Part shown: one piece after another, positions 44,105 through 56,159 of the stretch | How positions within the stretch are numbered: position 1 is the stretch's first letter | How the letters are laid out: every line of letters begins with the position of its first letter | NCBI GenBank assembly: GCA_024734495.1 | Contig: JALMQS010000681.1 | Location: 5,395,353 to 5,459,352 of the forward strand | DNA length: 64,000 bases | Reading direction: 5' to 3' | Source of the DNA: Forficula auricularia | Lineage: Eukaryota > Arthropoda > Insecta > Dermaptera > Forficulidae | Position numbers and translations under genes: made by a program | Notes under the pieces: generated by a model | Seen by the model: the letters and a program-made list of their open reading frames with translations, nothing else | What the model was told of the DNA's origin: nothing | The model's database searches: none

Positions 44105-47100
44105 GTAAGAAAAAATTTGAAAACATTCGTAAATTAAAACAAATAAAATACTTTTTTCTCATTAGTAAAAATTATGTGTAAGATCGTTTTGTTTGTCAAT
44201 TTATGATTTTCAATACGAAATTTTTTTTTATGTAATTATCCACTATTAGCAGCTGAAGTATTTTACTAGAGAAAATGAGTTTTGACCTAGGTTCTCATAA
44301 CAGTTTCTCAGTAGAACAGAGGCCCGAAATTCTTAGCCATATTCATTTTATCACAGTCATAAAGTGAGACGAGGATGGAACATGAAATTAACAATTTAGT
44401 GCAGCCCATACCGCCCATACCAGTAAATGTTGTGCATTGTTAGCAATACACCAGACTAAGCAATTGGGAGTGATTTTATAAAATCAGATTAGCTATAGTT
44501 TAATTATCTATTAACTTTGTTATCTTCATCATCATTATCACTTTAATAGAGATTATTTAGGTATGTAGTCCTAAGATTGGTTTGACGCAACCAACCGCCT
44601 CCATTTGATTCTATCCAATGCCAACTCTCTGAAAATCACACACTCTATTTCTTGTTTTTTTATGTTATTGGTGCTAGAAAATGTTATACCAAACAGATCC
44701 GTGGTGGGTCTTTGCATCATGAAAGAAGAAGGTAAATAGAAAGAATATTCAGTGACTGGGTAGGAGTTAAAAGTAGTAAAAAAGAAATCATAGAGATAAA
44801 CGAGTTATGACAACACAATCAAATTAAAAATTGAAGAAAATAGTGAAAAAACATTAGAGTTTTCACAGATTTCAGTGAGCGAATGGTTTGAGTTAGAAAG
44901 TTAGCCTTAGCACAGTTGGTGGTGCAACTACATTAATTAATAGAAAGCGTTTCAAATTTCACCTAATTATCTACAATCATTTGAAAACACCGAAGACAGG
45001 ATCTAGAATATATACAATAAGTTAAAAACAGATCTAAAACTTATTAATCCATTTTTGTAGCTTTTGTAAACAAAAGAAAGGATTATTGATATGGTCAAAA
45101 AAATATGTAAAGTCTAAAAAAAATTCTTCCTCTGAAAATACATTCCACTTCAGATTCGATTTTCTATTTATAATTTCCTAGTGAAATTCTAAGGCTAATT
45201 TATCACATAAATACATTAGAGAATATACAAATTCTACAAAATAATAATTGCATACAATATTCATAGTTAAATTCAGATCCCTTCAGATTCGATTTTTCAT
45301 GCCTGTATTAAATAGTATTTAATAGCAAGGGAATAAATAAATAAATTGAGGGAAAAAGTGTAAACTTTTTCAAGACTTGTTACGCTGTCCAAAATGTTAG
45401 TTGTCAGGTAATTTTTCATCAGCAAAAGTTTTGAGTTAGAGAGTTGGAGCTTAGTACAGATGTTGAGTTTATTAACAGAAACATTTGTACTAAATTTATA
45501 AGGAATAAAAAGCTATTTTTGTAAAAAGTGGAAAAAAGTATAAATCGATTTTAAATATTAGGGTAAGGCTAATCATATCATATAATAGGATATATAGAGG
45601 TATGTAAATAAATAAATAGACACAATAAATAATAACCAGAATAAATAAATAGATCGTCAGAATAAACAAATTAAATCCAAAAGTATAAATCATTTAGTAC
45701 TTGCTATAATGACATAGAAGAACCAATCTTACTGAATCAATTCCAGATAATTATTTAACTAAGGTGTGTAAAAAAAGAAAAAAAGAAAAAAAGAAAAAGT
45801 TAAATGAATTTTAAACATGAGGGTAAAGCTAATGAGACGTGGTGGAATCATCTAAAAACATCAAGAAATATGACCCCTCATTAGTGAACGCCACATGGCC
45901 TGATGTTATTTTTTAATTTGAACTAAATCTATGAATGAAAAAAGGAGACTCTCGAAGCTATTTCGGGAGAATCCAAATCCGCTTTTGAAACTTGAATAGC
46001 CAAATTAATTCATTTTTGAAGTTCCGTTTAAAAAAGAAAACTGGACCATATTAGAGTCGCTACAATACATGTCTGTCTGTAACCATTGTAGCTCGTAAAT
46101 TAAATAAGGTAATAACTTGAAATTTGGAAAATTTTACCACAAACCTAAACTCTTATTAAAATTTTATTCGAATGATTATTTTGGAGAAGGTCGAATTTTT
46201 TGTGGGATCAAATATAAAAATAGAGTATGAGGTATCCGTTTCAGTACAATTAGTTTTAATTTTTTTATAAAAGTTTTTAATTTTTAAATTGATGATGTGA
46301 AGGACAGTTTTTAAGAGATTTTAGTATCAGCTCCATTTCAATACTTAAATTAAAATTATGGAAAAATTTCACAAATTCCCTCAATTCTTTCTTATCAACG
46401 AGAAATAAGAACCAAGTATTTTTGGAAAATATTGGTTTTTTTATCATTAGATCAGCTAAGTCTCCCTTGCTAATAAAGCGAATACAACATTCCTACCAAA
46501 ATCAATTCTTATTTTGTTTTTATAATTTTTGGTGCTAGCAAATTGAGCTCTCGAAATATTCGTTTTCAAAATTACCGCCGTGTCGAATGGAAAAATAGAT
46601 GGAGCTGTGTACCTCGATTTTTTGAGGCACTATTTGCTATCTTCTATCTATTTCCTTGCTTTTCTTCTAAGCTAATCACCAATTTATCTTAAACTCACTT
46701 CTTATTTTGATGTCGTTAGGAATGGTCCTAGCTCTTGTGATAGCCCCTCGCAAAGTGGAAAATTGTTGAATTTTACCATGAAATCGCCGCTTGTTTCTCT
46801 CCCGATCAGATGACCAGAATAAGAAAAATCATCTCTTAACCTCAAATTTGCACATATGTTTTACCTTGAAGCAACAAAAAACCCCTTTTATTTTGAACCT
46901 ACGCAAAGAAGCGTCTAGCTAATAGCAGATAGATCGTAAGCATATATTTATTTGTTTTTTCATCAATTGAGATTGATATTGAGTTTTTTCTATTTGTTTA
47001 TTTGATTTACAACCAAATAGAAAATAGATTAAATTGCGTTGCACGCTTCGATCATCTGGCTATATATTTAGCAATTTGTGCTAAAAACGCGATTGGCGTT

Positions 47101-47515
47101 AATTAATTAATTAATTTTTAATAAAATTGAACGGAAGCATACGTCCATTTTTCTTCATCTTAAGTAGAATTAATTACAATTCTATTACTTCAATTTATAT
47201 ATAAACTTTGCTTATATTTTTGTTCATATTTGTATTTTTAACATTCATTTTTCAAACTTTTTATCTTTATTTATATATGTAGTTTTAAGCTATTCATAAC
47301 ATCACTTATTTGTGTTCAACTTTAAAAATTCATATTTTATAATCCAAAAATTTATATTAAATTCCATTAAACCTACATAGAGTCCATTATTTTTATCAAT
47401 AATTAATTTTTTGTTTTCTTAATATTTAAATTAATATTCCACGCTGCTTTGAGCGGCATCAATATTTTATAAAAAATTTTTAAATATTATATAATAATAA
47501 TTCTAATATTAATTC
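44105..47515. other. Long AT-rich stretch without recognised genes
   Basis: A LINE-tail-like 60 bp occurs at about 44562-44625 ('cctaagattggtttgacgca'). A repeat tail 'aaaactggaccatattagag' is at 46040. The rest has only short open frames. Confidence 0.4.
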
Positions 47516-47592
47516 AGCTTTTTACCGAGAGTAGGACTTAAAAAATTCAGCTGAAAAATCTTTTAACTAGCTTTAAATAAGAATATGTTAAT

Positions 47593-48251
47593 TCATAAAG
47601 AGAAACAAAGAAGTTGTCCTCTGTTTGATGCAAATAAATTATACACATACCATATATATATATATAATATATATATATATAAATTTACTACAATTCCCAT
47701 CTGTCTGATTCTTTGGGGAATCGAAACAGATGAATTCTGTTCAGATATTCAATAATAAATTTTATTTAGAATGTTTATAACTTAACATTAAATGAAAGCG
47801 AAAGTTAAAACTTGTATCCGGTCACTGCCCTATTTTGGTGCAATTGGGACCAGAATCGTTTTGATAGTGAACCAAGAGTTGAAAAAAAAGTTACAGGACC
47901 CAGCCGGGTATGATCCGACATCTTCGGCGTTAAGCCCGCAGATGCCTTCTCCATTTAATACAAGTTTTAACTTTCGCTTTCATTTAATGCTAACATATAT
48001 AAATATTTATATATTATATATATTATTTATTTTATTTGTTTGAGACTATAGTTTCGAAGGCTTGGTCCTCATCATCAGCCTTTTTAATTATAATTTTTTT
48101 ATTTTTCATGGCGTCTGTATCGTGGATATTGAAAATGTGTCTTCTTTCTCAGCCTGTAAGCCAGTCAGCATCAAGCAGACAGAGGACAACCTCTTTGTTT
48201 CTCTTTATGAATAAACAACTCTGCCACTCTCGGCAAAATAAAAACTTTTCA
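47593..48251 (-). mobile_element. Penelope-like element with hammerhead, 15-bp flanking repeat
   Basis: The 15-bp direct repeat taagaatatgttaat flanks it (47578-47592 and 48252-48266). Ends are inverted: 'tcataaagagaaacaaag' plus 'ttgtcctctg' at the left, and its complement at the right near 48170-48215, followed by 'ctgccactctcggcaaaa'. Inside is a further inverted pair 'cattaaatgaaagcgaaagt' (47789 and 47991 reversed) around a less AT-rich 140 bp. A hammerhead lies at 48044-48078. No reverse transcriptase. Confidence 0.65.
48044..48078 (-). ncRNA. Hammerhead ribozyme motif (minus strand)
   Basis: Minus strand: CUGAUGA (48078-48072), a stem II of GAGG/CCUU with loop, GAAA (48055-48052), C-UAUA-G, GUC ending at 48044. 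Core bases are complete. The 3' flank 'aaataaaataaata' is like that at 12.6 kb. Stem I is short (GG/UC). Confidence 0.6.
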
Positions 48252-48689
48252 TAAGAATATGTTAATCATCATCAATTATAATATATGTATAGGTATATTA
48301 GGTATGGAACGCTTAGACGAGCCCGGGTCCTTGTCCGAGTTATTTTTTTTAACAATCTTTAGTTAAATAATCTTGACCAGGTACTCATCGTTCGACTTTT
48401 TAATAAGTCTTTTTTTATAGGAAACGAAATTTTAAAAATTAATTTTATTTATAAGATTGGATTTGAGAAAAAATTAACTCATTAAAAAAAAAAAGTGAAA
48501 TTGATGTAAAAGGTGAAAGCTATACATTCATGCCTTGGTACGATACTAGGCTGAAGTGATTTGGCAATTTTTTTTTTAGCTAGAAAGTTGAAAATTGGTT
48601 CAAAGATGCACTTGTGGTCTAAATTTTAGCTCAGTTACTACGATAGCCCCATTTAATAGAGTAATTTTTTCTCCAATTTTCTACCAAAC

Positions 48690-48950
48690 GTTCTGAAGAG
48701 CAAGTTCATTCGGCAATAAAAGTTTATCCCCATGACCTCAAGGAACTTGAACTCTCTCTCGGCCTCCATCTTTCCCAGAACTTATAATCTTCAAACCTTC
48801 AAAACGCGAGTGCATAAACACCTACACCTCCACCCTCTCACTGGATCAACTTTCCTTTCTCTTCGGTAATGCAAGGGTATTTCGAGATCCATAGGGGCTG
48901 CATATTACTGGTGCGGGCCCCTTCTTGCATTCGATTGCATTAAAAAAAAT
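48690..48950 (+). pseudogene. LINE 3' end fragment, plus strand
   Basis: It contains the ORF2 tail 'IFPRTYNLQTFKTRVHKHLH' and 'PLTGSTFLSLR' with stop, then the 3' UTR with 'gcattcgattgcatt' and a short A-run. Same family as 32640-32935. Confidence 0.65.
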
Positions 48951-49350
48951 GTTTAAAATCTAATTTATTTTTCGTTTAGAAAACGTAAATCAAAAAAGAC
49001 CTTTCTAGGACTTTTTATTTTTGAGAATCGGAATGAGACAAGTTCATAGGCCGACAAACAAAAAATCTTGCTGGTAAATGATTTTTCTATCAGACATTTT
49101 CTGAACAGGGATAAGCAAAAAATTGATTTTTCTAGCATAACATGATTCTAGTTAATTCTTAATTTGAAACATGAAGGTTTCGAAACAATAATAATAGCAA
49201 AACAGGTTGGAAGCATCACGTTATACATTCCAACTAGAATATTTTTTGTCCGATGAAGGGGAATTCGCACCCTCTCTTTCATTTTATTTCACTCTCTTTG
49301 TGACCATCGAAGAGTGAGAGACATGAATGGAATACTAAAAGGGTAGAAAA

Positions 49351-51708
49351 TAATAATAATAATAATAATAGCTATACGAAGCACATTAAACTGGAAATCT
49401 CCGGGTGTCGATCAGATTCATAATTTCTGGTATAAAAGGTTGACCTGCACTCACCAGCTTCTCGCTCACCATTTTTCGGTCTTTCTGAGAGACCCAATGC
49501 GCGTACCACCATTTTTAACTCAGGGTATAACATATATGATCCCTAAGGGAGAATACACTTCAGATCCAGCTAAATATCGCCCAATCACATGCTTGCCTAC
49601 TGTTTACAAGCTTTTTACGGCGTGCATTGCTAGTGCGATATATAAGCACTGTGAGCAAAATAACATCCTGGCAGAAGAACAGAAAGGTTGTATTAAGGGC
49701 TCAAGGGGATGTAAAGAACAGTTATTGATTGATGCTGTGATTTTGGGACAAGCAAAGAGCAAACGAAGAGGTCTGTACATGAGTTATATTGATTATCGTA
49801 AGGCTTTTGATTCTGTTCCTCATGCCTGGTTATTGCATGTGCTTGAGATTTATAAGGTGGAACCAAAATTAATTAGCTTGATGAAACATCTCATGACAAT
49901 GTGGAAAACAACTATTTCTTTATCCTGTTCTGGAGATACTGTCAGCTCTGCTCAAATATCTATAAAACGGGGAATCTTCCAGGGCGACTCATTAAGCCCC
50001 CTTATTTTTTGTTTGGCGTTGAATCCTTTGTCTCATATGTTAAACAATGGAGGGTATGGATTTAAAATCGAAAGCGGAGAAATTGTTGAGAAAGTAACAC
50101 ACTTGCTGTATATGGATGATTTGAAACTATATGCATCTAAGGAGGCTGAACTTCGATCGCTTTTAAGACTGGTGGAGGTGTTTTCTGAGGATATCCGCAT
50201 GTCTTTTGGGCTGGATAAATGTAGAACTATAAGTGTCAAAAGAGGAATACAGCAGTCTGTTGGATTCACTCTTGAAGATGGGCAAACAGTTGATCCGCTG
50301 AATGAGGAAGAAACGTACAAGTACTTGGGAGTGCAGCAAGCTCTCAGCATAGAACACAAGACCATGAAGCAACTCACCACCAAGAAATTTATAGATAGGG
50401 TCAAAACTTTGCTGAAAACTAAACTATCGGGCAGGAGGTTATGCAAAGCAATCAATTCATGGGCAGTTCCAACACTCATGTACACGTTCGGGATAATTCA
50501 CTGGACAAAAACAGATTTAGATTTTCTTGAGAGAAAAATAAGGGTAAACTTCACTAATGCGAGAGCCAATCACCCTAAATCTGCAATTGAACGATTTGCG
50601 CTTGATAGAGAGTATGGAGGCAGAGGAATTATTGACCTGCGACAGCTGCACAGGAAACAGATTATGAATCTTCGAGAATATTTTTTGAAAAAACAAATAA
50701 CATCGCGTCTCCACGCAGCAGTAGTCCGGGCTGATGTTAATCTTACTCCGGTGAATCTCGGGGGGATATTAGTGGGATTCAGCAGCTCGGCACGCAGGAG
50801 GATCTTAAAAACAACTGGAAACGGAAGGTGTTGCATGGGAGGCATCCTCATGACTTGGGCCAGGACCATGTTGACGGAAAAGCGTCAAACTATTGGCTGA
50901 CTCATGGAGATCTGTTCCCGGAGACTGAGGGCTTCGTAATTGCAATCCAAGACCAGGTCATAGCCACAAAGAATTATCTTAAATACATAATCAAGGATCC
51001 TAATGTGACCGATGACAGATGCAGAATGTGTGGTGGTATGTCCGAAACTATTCAACATGTCATTTCGGCCTGCCGAGTCCTCGCCAGTACGGATTATACA
51101 CATAGACATAATCAGATGGCAAAAGTCATCCATCAAGAACTTGCTCTTCACTATGAACTAATAAGCACCAGAGTTCCCTACTATGAGTATACTCCGGAAA
51201 GTGTACTTGAAAGTAGTGGTTGTAAACTATATTGGGACAGGTCCGTGCTGACAGACAGGACTATACTTGCGAATAGACCTGATATAATACTCACCATAAA
51301 GAATAGCAAAATGACATACCTTATTGACATCACCATACCAAATACACATAATCTCCAACAAGCCTATGGCGAAAAATTAAATAAATATCTTGAGCTCGCA
51401 GAAGAAATTAGGAAAATGTGGAGACAGGATAGAGTGCTAATGGTGCCCCTTGTCATGTCTGCGACTGGTGTCGTCCCGAAGACGCTCCCTAAGAACTTAA
51501 AGGAGCTGGGCATTTTTGGAGGGGGCATTATCACGACGGTGCAGAAGGCTGTACTGCTGAGTACGTGCGCGACAGTCCGGCGGTTCCTGAACCTTCCTTC
51601 AACAAGATAATAACAAAATAGAAGCTATCATCTCTGCTGTTTACAGCCGATGTATAGTAAACAAACCTCCTTCAAAAGGAGAGAAAAGAATGATAATAAT
51701 AATAATAA
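49351..51708 (+). mobile_element. R4/Dong-type non-LTR retrotransposon inside a (TAA)n tract
   Basis: A (TAA)n run of about 20 bp (49351-49370) is followed at once by reverse-transcriptase coding sequence. After the stop and an 80-bp 3' UTR the sequence re-enters a TAA/ATA run (51693-51708). Dong elements of the R4 clade are known to insert into TAA repeats, so the flanks fit target-specific insertion. The 5' part of the element (N-terminal zinc finger/Myb region) is missing: the copy is 5' truncated, as is usual for target-primed reverse transcription. Confidence 0.85.
49371..51610 (+). pseudogene. R4/Dong-type ORF: reverse transcriptase plus restriction-like endonuclease
   Basis: The protein copies its RNA at a nick made by its own endonuclease. 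From the 5' break the frame reads 'NWKSPGVDQIHNFWYKR' and then all RT blocks: 'YIDYRKAFDS' (catalytic Asp, codon about 118 from 49440), 'FQGDSLSPLIF' and 'YMDD' (about 224-227), then the thumb block 'YKYLG'. The downstream part has a zinc knuckle C-x2-C-x8-H-x4-C (CRMCGGMSETIQHVISAC) and the endonuclease motif 'RPDIILTI...LIDITIP'. Stop at 51608-51610. The only lesion seen is one frameshift at or near a run of six G (50760-50765): frame 1 continues to a stop at 50900, while the true frame resumes as 'DLKNNWKRKVLHGRHPHDL'. Apart from this and the 5' truncation it is intact, which suggests a young copy or a sequencing indel. Confidence 0.88.
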
Positions 51709-51714
51709 AAGAAT

Positions 51715-52330
51715 ATAATCATCCTGAATATTTTGTATTCCATCTTCCAGCCATTTCACCCAAAGTTTAAAAGACATGTTCGCCGAGTATTCATATTTGT
51801 TTTGTATAAGTTTAGTTGTTGTATAATAATTCAATTATCAAATGAAAATCTTAAATTATTTCATATATATCCAAGATATAGTGATTAAAAATGACGATAC
51901 AAAAATTGTATCCACTTTTGTGGAAAAGATTCGAATAGAACATGTAAAATTTATATGAAGCCTACTATTATTTAAAGTACCAAGTTAGGTACTTGATAAC
52001 AGTAAATATCTCTTTCAACAATCCATTCACCCAATTAATAGCTGCAAATAAATTAATATTTGAAATTTTAGTATAATAGATTAAATTTCTAATTAAAATA
52101 TTATCTATACATATTTGAATGTATTTCAATTTAAAAAAACGTCAAATTGGAACCTTTTTGAGCAGCTACTCTGAATATCTGAATAAATTTGCTTCTGTCT
52201 TGAAAATTGCTATCAAAAACATTAAATAGATTCATGTATATGTATGAAAATATTCTTTTGGCAGCTGTCAAACATTTCAAAAAAATCAAAAATCAAAAAA
52301 AAAACGATTAGTCTCTTAGATTAAATTTAA
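51715..52330. other. AT-rich stretch, no gene seen
   Basis: Only low-complexity AT-rich sequence. Confidence 0.45.
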
Positions 52331-52335
52331 CCACC

Positions 52336-53960
52336 TTTTTCATATTATACTTTAATTATAAAATGCAAATAGAATTATTTGAGTATATAATTTATTTGAT
52401 TTTTCCCTTTTGACATCAAAGCAAATTTTTGTGCAAGGGATGATGGATAGAAGTTCAAAATTAAAAGAGAGAAATTAAAATATTAAATTCTTTTCAAAAA
52501 ATGCATAGATTCGATTAATCAAATAATATATTATTAAGCACCAAGTGAAAACAAGAGCCTTTGGCAATACATGATTTACAAATTATATTAAAAAAAGCTG
52601 ATGTGAGTATTGTGGATTTTGTCATTCAATCTCAAGAATTTTAATTCACATGCTATCTAATAGGGGTTCTGTTAGGTTGGAGTTAGGTGGTGTTTCACAA
52701 AGGGAAAAAATAAAATAATTAATTTTTTTAAATTAATTATTTTATTTTTCCTCTTTGTGAAACACCACTAACTCCAACCTAATATAATTTTTATAATGTT
52801 TCACTATAAACCAACACCTCATTTTATTAATAGGGGATCTAAAATTTTTCATATTATACTTTAATTATAAAATGTAAAAATAATTTTTTGGGTATATAAT
52901 TTATTTGATTTTTCCCTTTTGACATCAAAACATATTTTTCTGCAAGGGATGGGATAGAAGTTCAAAATTAAAAGAGAGAAAACAAAATATTAAATTCTTT
53001 TCAAAAATTCCATCGATTCGATTAATCAAATAATATATTATTAAGCACCAAGTGAAAAACAAGAGCCTTTGGCAATTTAATTATAGATGCTTTACAAATT
53101 TCATTAAAAAAAAGCTGATGTGAGTATTGTGGATTCTGTCATTTAATCTCAAGAATTTTAATTCCCATACAATCTAATAGGGGTTCTATTAGGTTGGAGT
53201 TAGTGGTGTTTCACAAAGGGCAAAAATAAAATATTTTTTTTTTAATTTAATTATTTTATTTTTCCTCTTTGTAAAACACCACTAACTCCAACCTAATATA
53301 ATTTTTATAATGTTTCACTATAAACCAACACCGCGTCCAGGTTGGAGTTAGTGGTGTTTCACAAAGGGAAAAAATAAAATAATTAATTTTTTTTTAATTT
53401 AATTATTTTACAGTGAAATCAAAGATTTAAGCATCATTTTGAGTGTCTTTTTTTGAAAAAAGATGGAAATTATTTCAAAAATCAACCCAGACCTATAATA
53501 TTAATAAATGAATTTAACTTTTAAGGACCAATCATAGATTTTAGAGAAAATATTTTTACATTGCATATCAGAGAGGTTCGTCCCTTAGAATCGAACCTGG
53601 CTAAGCTTGCCGAGCCGTTGGCCAGCAGCTTAGTTAGCGCTTGGGTTCGATTCCTAAGGGGACAAACCTCTCTGATATGCAATGTAAAAATATTTTCTCT
53701 AAAATCTATGATTGGTCCTTAAAAGTTAAATTCATTTATTAATTATTTTATTTTTCCTCTTTGTGAAACACCAATAAATCCAAACTAATATCATTTTTAT
53801 AATTTTTCACTATAAACCAACACCGCGTCCCCTAAGCTTTATTAATAGAGGTTCTTAAGTTTTTCATATTATACTTTAATTTTAAAAAGCAAATAGAATT
53901 ATTTCGGTATATAATTATTTGATTTTTCCCTTGTGAGGGAGATTATTTCACATTTTATCT
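52336..53960 (+). repeat. Tandem ~510-bp repeat units with hairpins
   Basis: The block starting 'catattatactttaattat' is at 52341, 52849 and 53865. The first two copies extend about 500 bp in close agreement. Each has a hairpin of about 55-bp arms ('ggttggagttagtggtgttt' and complement) at 52675-52785, 53190-53300 and 53338-53790. In the third, the hairpin is split by an insertion of about 330 bp. Confidence 0.75.
53501..53742. mobile_element. Palindrome with tRNA-like B box in each arm
   Basis: Arms of about 105 bp (53501-53606, 53637-53742) are near-perfect inverses around a 30-bp loop. The right arm has a perfect Pol III B box GGTTCGATTCC (53644-53654), and the left arm has its near copy on the other strand. 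'gccagcagcttagttagcgc' before it is tRNA-like (A-box region). It looks like two SINE/tRNA-like units head to head, set inside the third hairpin of the surrounding repeat. Confidence 0.6.
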
Positions 53961-53999
53961 TCAAAGGTGTATTTATAATGAATAAACATATATACCTAT

Positions 54000-54577
54000 C
54001 AGTCGTGTGCGGTTCATGGATGCTGTGGATGCGGCGCATCCCTATAATTTCAAAACGTCAAGAGTATTTTCATACCGGTCACATTTGAATGTCGTGTAGC
54101 TTTATTCACTTTTCTTTAAATTAATATTTATGGAACTTTTTAAATTTAGGAAATTAAAAGAATTTTCCAAATATACCTGCTATTTGAATCAATCTTATTT
54201 TAAAAGATTTGCTTTTAAGAGGTTGAAAAGTGAAATTACTTTACGTGTACTCGACACCTGATTTTCATTTAAAATCAATAAATTGTATGAAAATTAATCT
54301 TGAAAATATTTGAATTAATAGAATCAATTTGCACTATTATCTTCCACTAGCACGATTGAACGATCATTATCAACTCTTAAATAAATTAAAAGAATCACCA
54401 GAAGTAGTTAAATTGAAGTGAAGACTATCCGATTTGTTTTTTTATTAATCCAACGTTAAATTTGAAAAATAGCGAACAATTCTATAATACGGTTATATCG
54501 ATGAAATTTGCACAAAAAAATGAAGGATTTCTTTTTTGTACAGCATCCCCTTGTTGAAAAGGCACCGCCCGCCACTG
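54000..54577 (-). mobile_element. Non-autonomous hAT element (578 bp)
   Basis: Ends CAGTCGTG and CGCCACTG-type tips (GCCCGCCACTG) with 8-bp flanks ATACCTAT (53992-53999) and ATAACTAT (54578-54585), 7 of 8 identical. The subterminal 'atgctgtggatgcggcgcat' is the inverse of that at 30.0 kb. Confidence 0.75.
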
Positions 54578-54949
54578 ATAACTATATATAAAAAGTACAA
54601 TTGAAAACAACAAAGTCAAAATTGAAAACAAAATTTAGTTTTGGTGTTTTTAATTTTAACTTTGTTGTATTCAATTTTGTTTTGTTAATCATTTGCAAAA
54701 TAAATGTACAAGAATAAAAACGCGTTCTAATTTGCTTTGTAGTTTACGTTGATCTAGTAGGTATGAAGCTACTTTATCTGTAAAAATTGATTTATTAAAA
54801 CAATGTACCACCGTCAAAACCTGTTTTAATGAGAATTTATAAGTTTAATGTATCACACAAGTAATTACAAAAATTCAATTTTGCAATATTCAAAATCGTC
54901 TAACTTGGCAACGCAGCACTCAAATTTAAAAAATGGCACACCAAAATGT

Positions 54950-55168
54950 AGAGAATAAAAGCCCTTCAAAATGATATCTCACTCGACCCCCTTTCCTATT
55001 TAAGATTTGGGGGGCTCTCGGGGGGCAGGGGGTGAAGGAGGCGATCTAATTTATATGTCAAAATTCTCCCCCTCGAATACAAATTTGACGTGTCTCAGCG
55101 ATTTTTGGAAACAATTTACCAGTTTATCGATACTAGGAGTGGGAAATTTTCAAATTGACACCCTGTAT
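54950..55168 (-). mobile_element. MITE right end with G-rich block
   Basis: The segment ends 'ttgacaccctgta', a Tc1-like 'tacagggtgtcaa' tip in reverse, with 'ttggggggctctcgggggg' inside. The other end was not located. Confidence 0.4.
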
Positions 55169-55199
55169 GTTCAAAATAATGAAAATTGGGTTAATAATA

Positions 55200-55900
55200 A
55201 TAAACATTTTATTTATTTTTAATAAGCATATTGTTTCATTTAGGTATGCAATTTTTTTGCTTAAATAATTTTTGCCTTTGCCTAAAAATCCCCTGCATCT
55301 ATTTAATACTATTATCTTGAAAATTACCGTGAAATAAGAGTATAAAATAGCTTATAATAGAATAGCTCCTATTTATTAAAATTCTCTTACAATGGAATTT
55401 TGTGTACCTTTTTCCAAACGTGTGTGTAATAAGAATCTCTCGAGAGTCATATTTTACTTAGTAAAAAATGTTTTTGTCTCTATATTAATTAAAATATAGA
55501 CACATATTCTTTTGAATCCTCTATATTAAAATAATCTTTCTTAGCCTTTGATTTAAAAAGATATAAAAGAATAAACAGTTTTTTAATTCAAATTATTTCA
55601 ATTATAAAATGTCTATTCTAAAAAATAAAAAAAATTATTTTCCATTTTTCTACCTTGATATTCAATTAAATCGGATTAGACCGGACGAAAATCCCTTTGA
55701 AAAAAAGCTATTTGAACATCCCTTGCCTATCCTCCACTTTATTATATTAAAAGTAAATGAATAAATAAATCATTCTCAAGAGAAATAGACAGACAGACAC
55801 AAATCGAGTTTAACTTTGCTTTAGACTGAGCGTGGCACTAATACACCCGCACTTATCAACATTGATACCCGTCCACAATAATGAATAATTCTGGCTGAAG
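55200..55900. other. AT-rich spacer upstream of the exon-like patch
   Basis: No recognisable feature until about 55,790, where composition becomes less AT-rich. Confidence 0.4.
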
Positions 55901-55971
55901 AGAACCCTTTTTTAATTGAGGCTAATCGTTCTTAGAAATGCAATTAACCAGACACAGGCAAACACACATAC

Positions 55972-56159
55972 CCTCGCAGAGTGGCAGAGACAAAAGACTT
56001 GGCCGTTGTTGTCATTGTCGTTGTCGTTGTCGTTGTCGTTTGCCAAACCGACCGAATGTTCATGCAAACGTGCATTGGAAACAAAACCTCGGAACCCGAG
56101 AGACAAACCTTGCGCTCTGGCCTTCGTTGTTGCTTCTTCCTCTATTCGTTCTAGAAACT
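55972..56159 (-). CDS. Candidate internal coding exon with an Asp-Asn repeat
   Basis: On the minus strand a strong acceptor (tttttcctttttctcag|AG) and a donor (GCGAGG|GTATGT) bracket 188 bp with one fully open frame of 62 codons: 'FLERIEEEATTKARAQGLSL', 'GFRGFVSNARLHEHSVGL', then five Asp-Asn pairs (from a GTTGTC-type hexanucleotide repeat on the plus strand) and 'GQVFCLCHSAR'. It begins with two carried bases and ends on a full codon. The composition is far from the AT-rich surroundings. The overlapping plus frames 55916-56227 and 55938-56180 are shadows. The protein is not recognised, and flanking exons were not found. Confidence 0.45.

Noticed and set aside
47700..47745. Plus-strand block with CTGAT, a GATTC/GAATC stem, GAAAC and flanking AUCUG/CAGAU
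   Set aside because: It looks like a three-stem hammerhead but lacks the full CUGAUGA core, so only the minus-strand motif at 48.05 kb is called.
49371..51610. Antisense frames at 50033-50485, 50163-50372, 50517-50714, 50570-50869 and 50885-51151
   Set aside because: They are shadows of the R4/Dong-type coding sequence.
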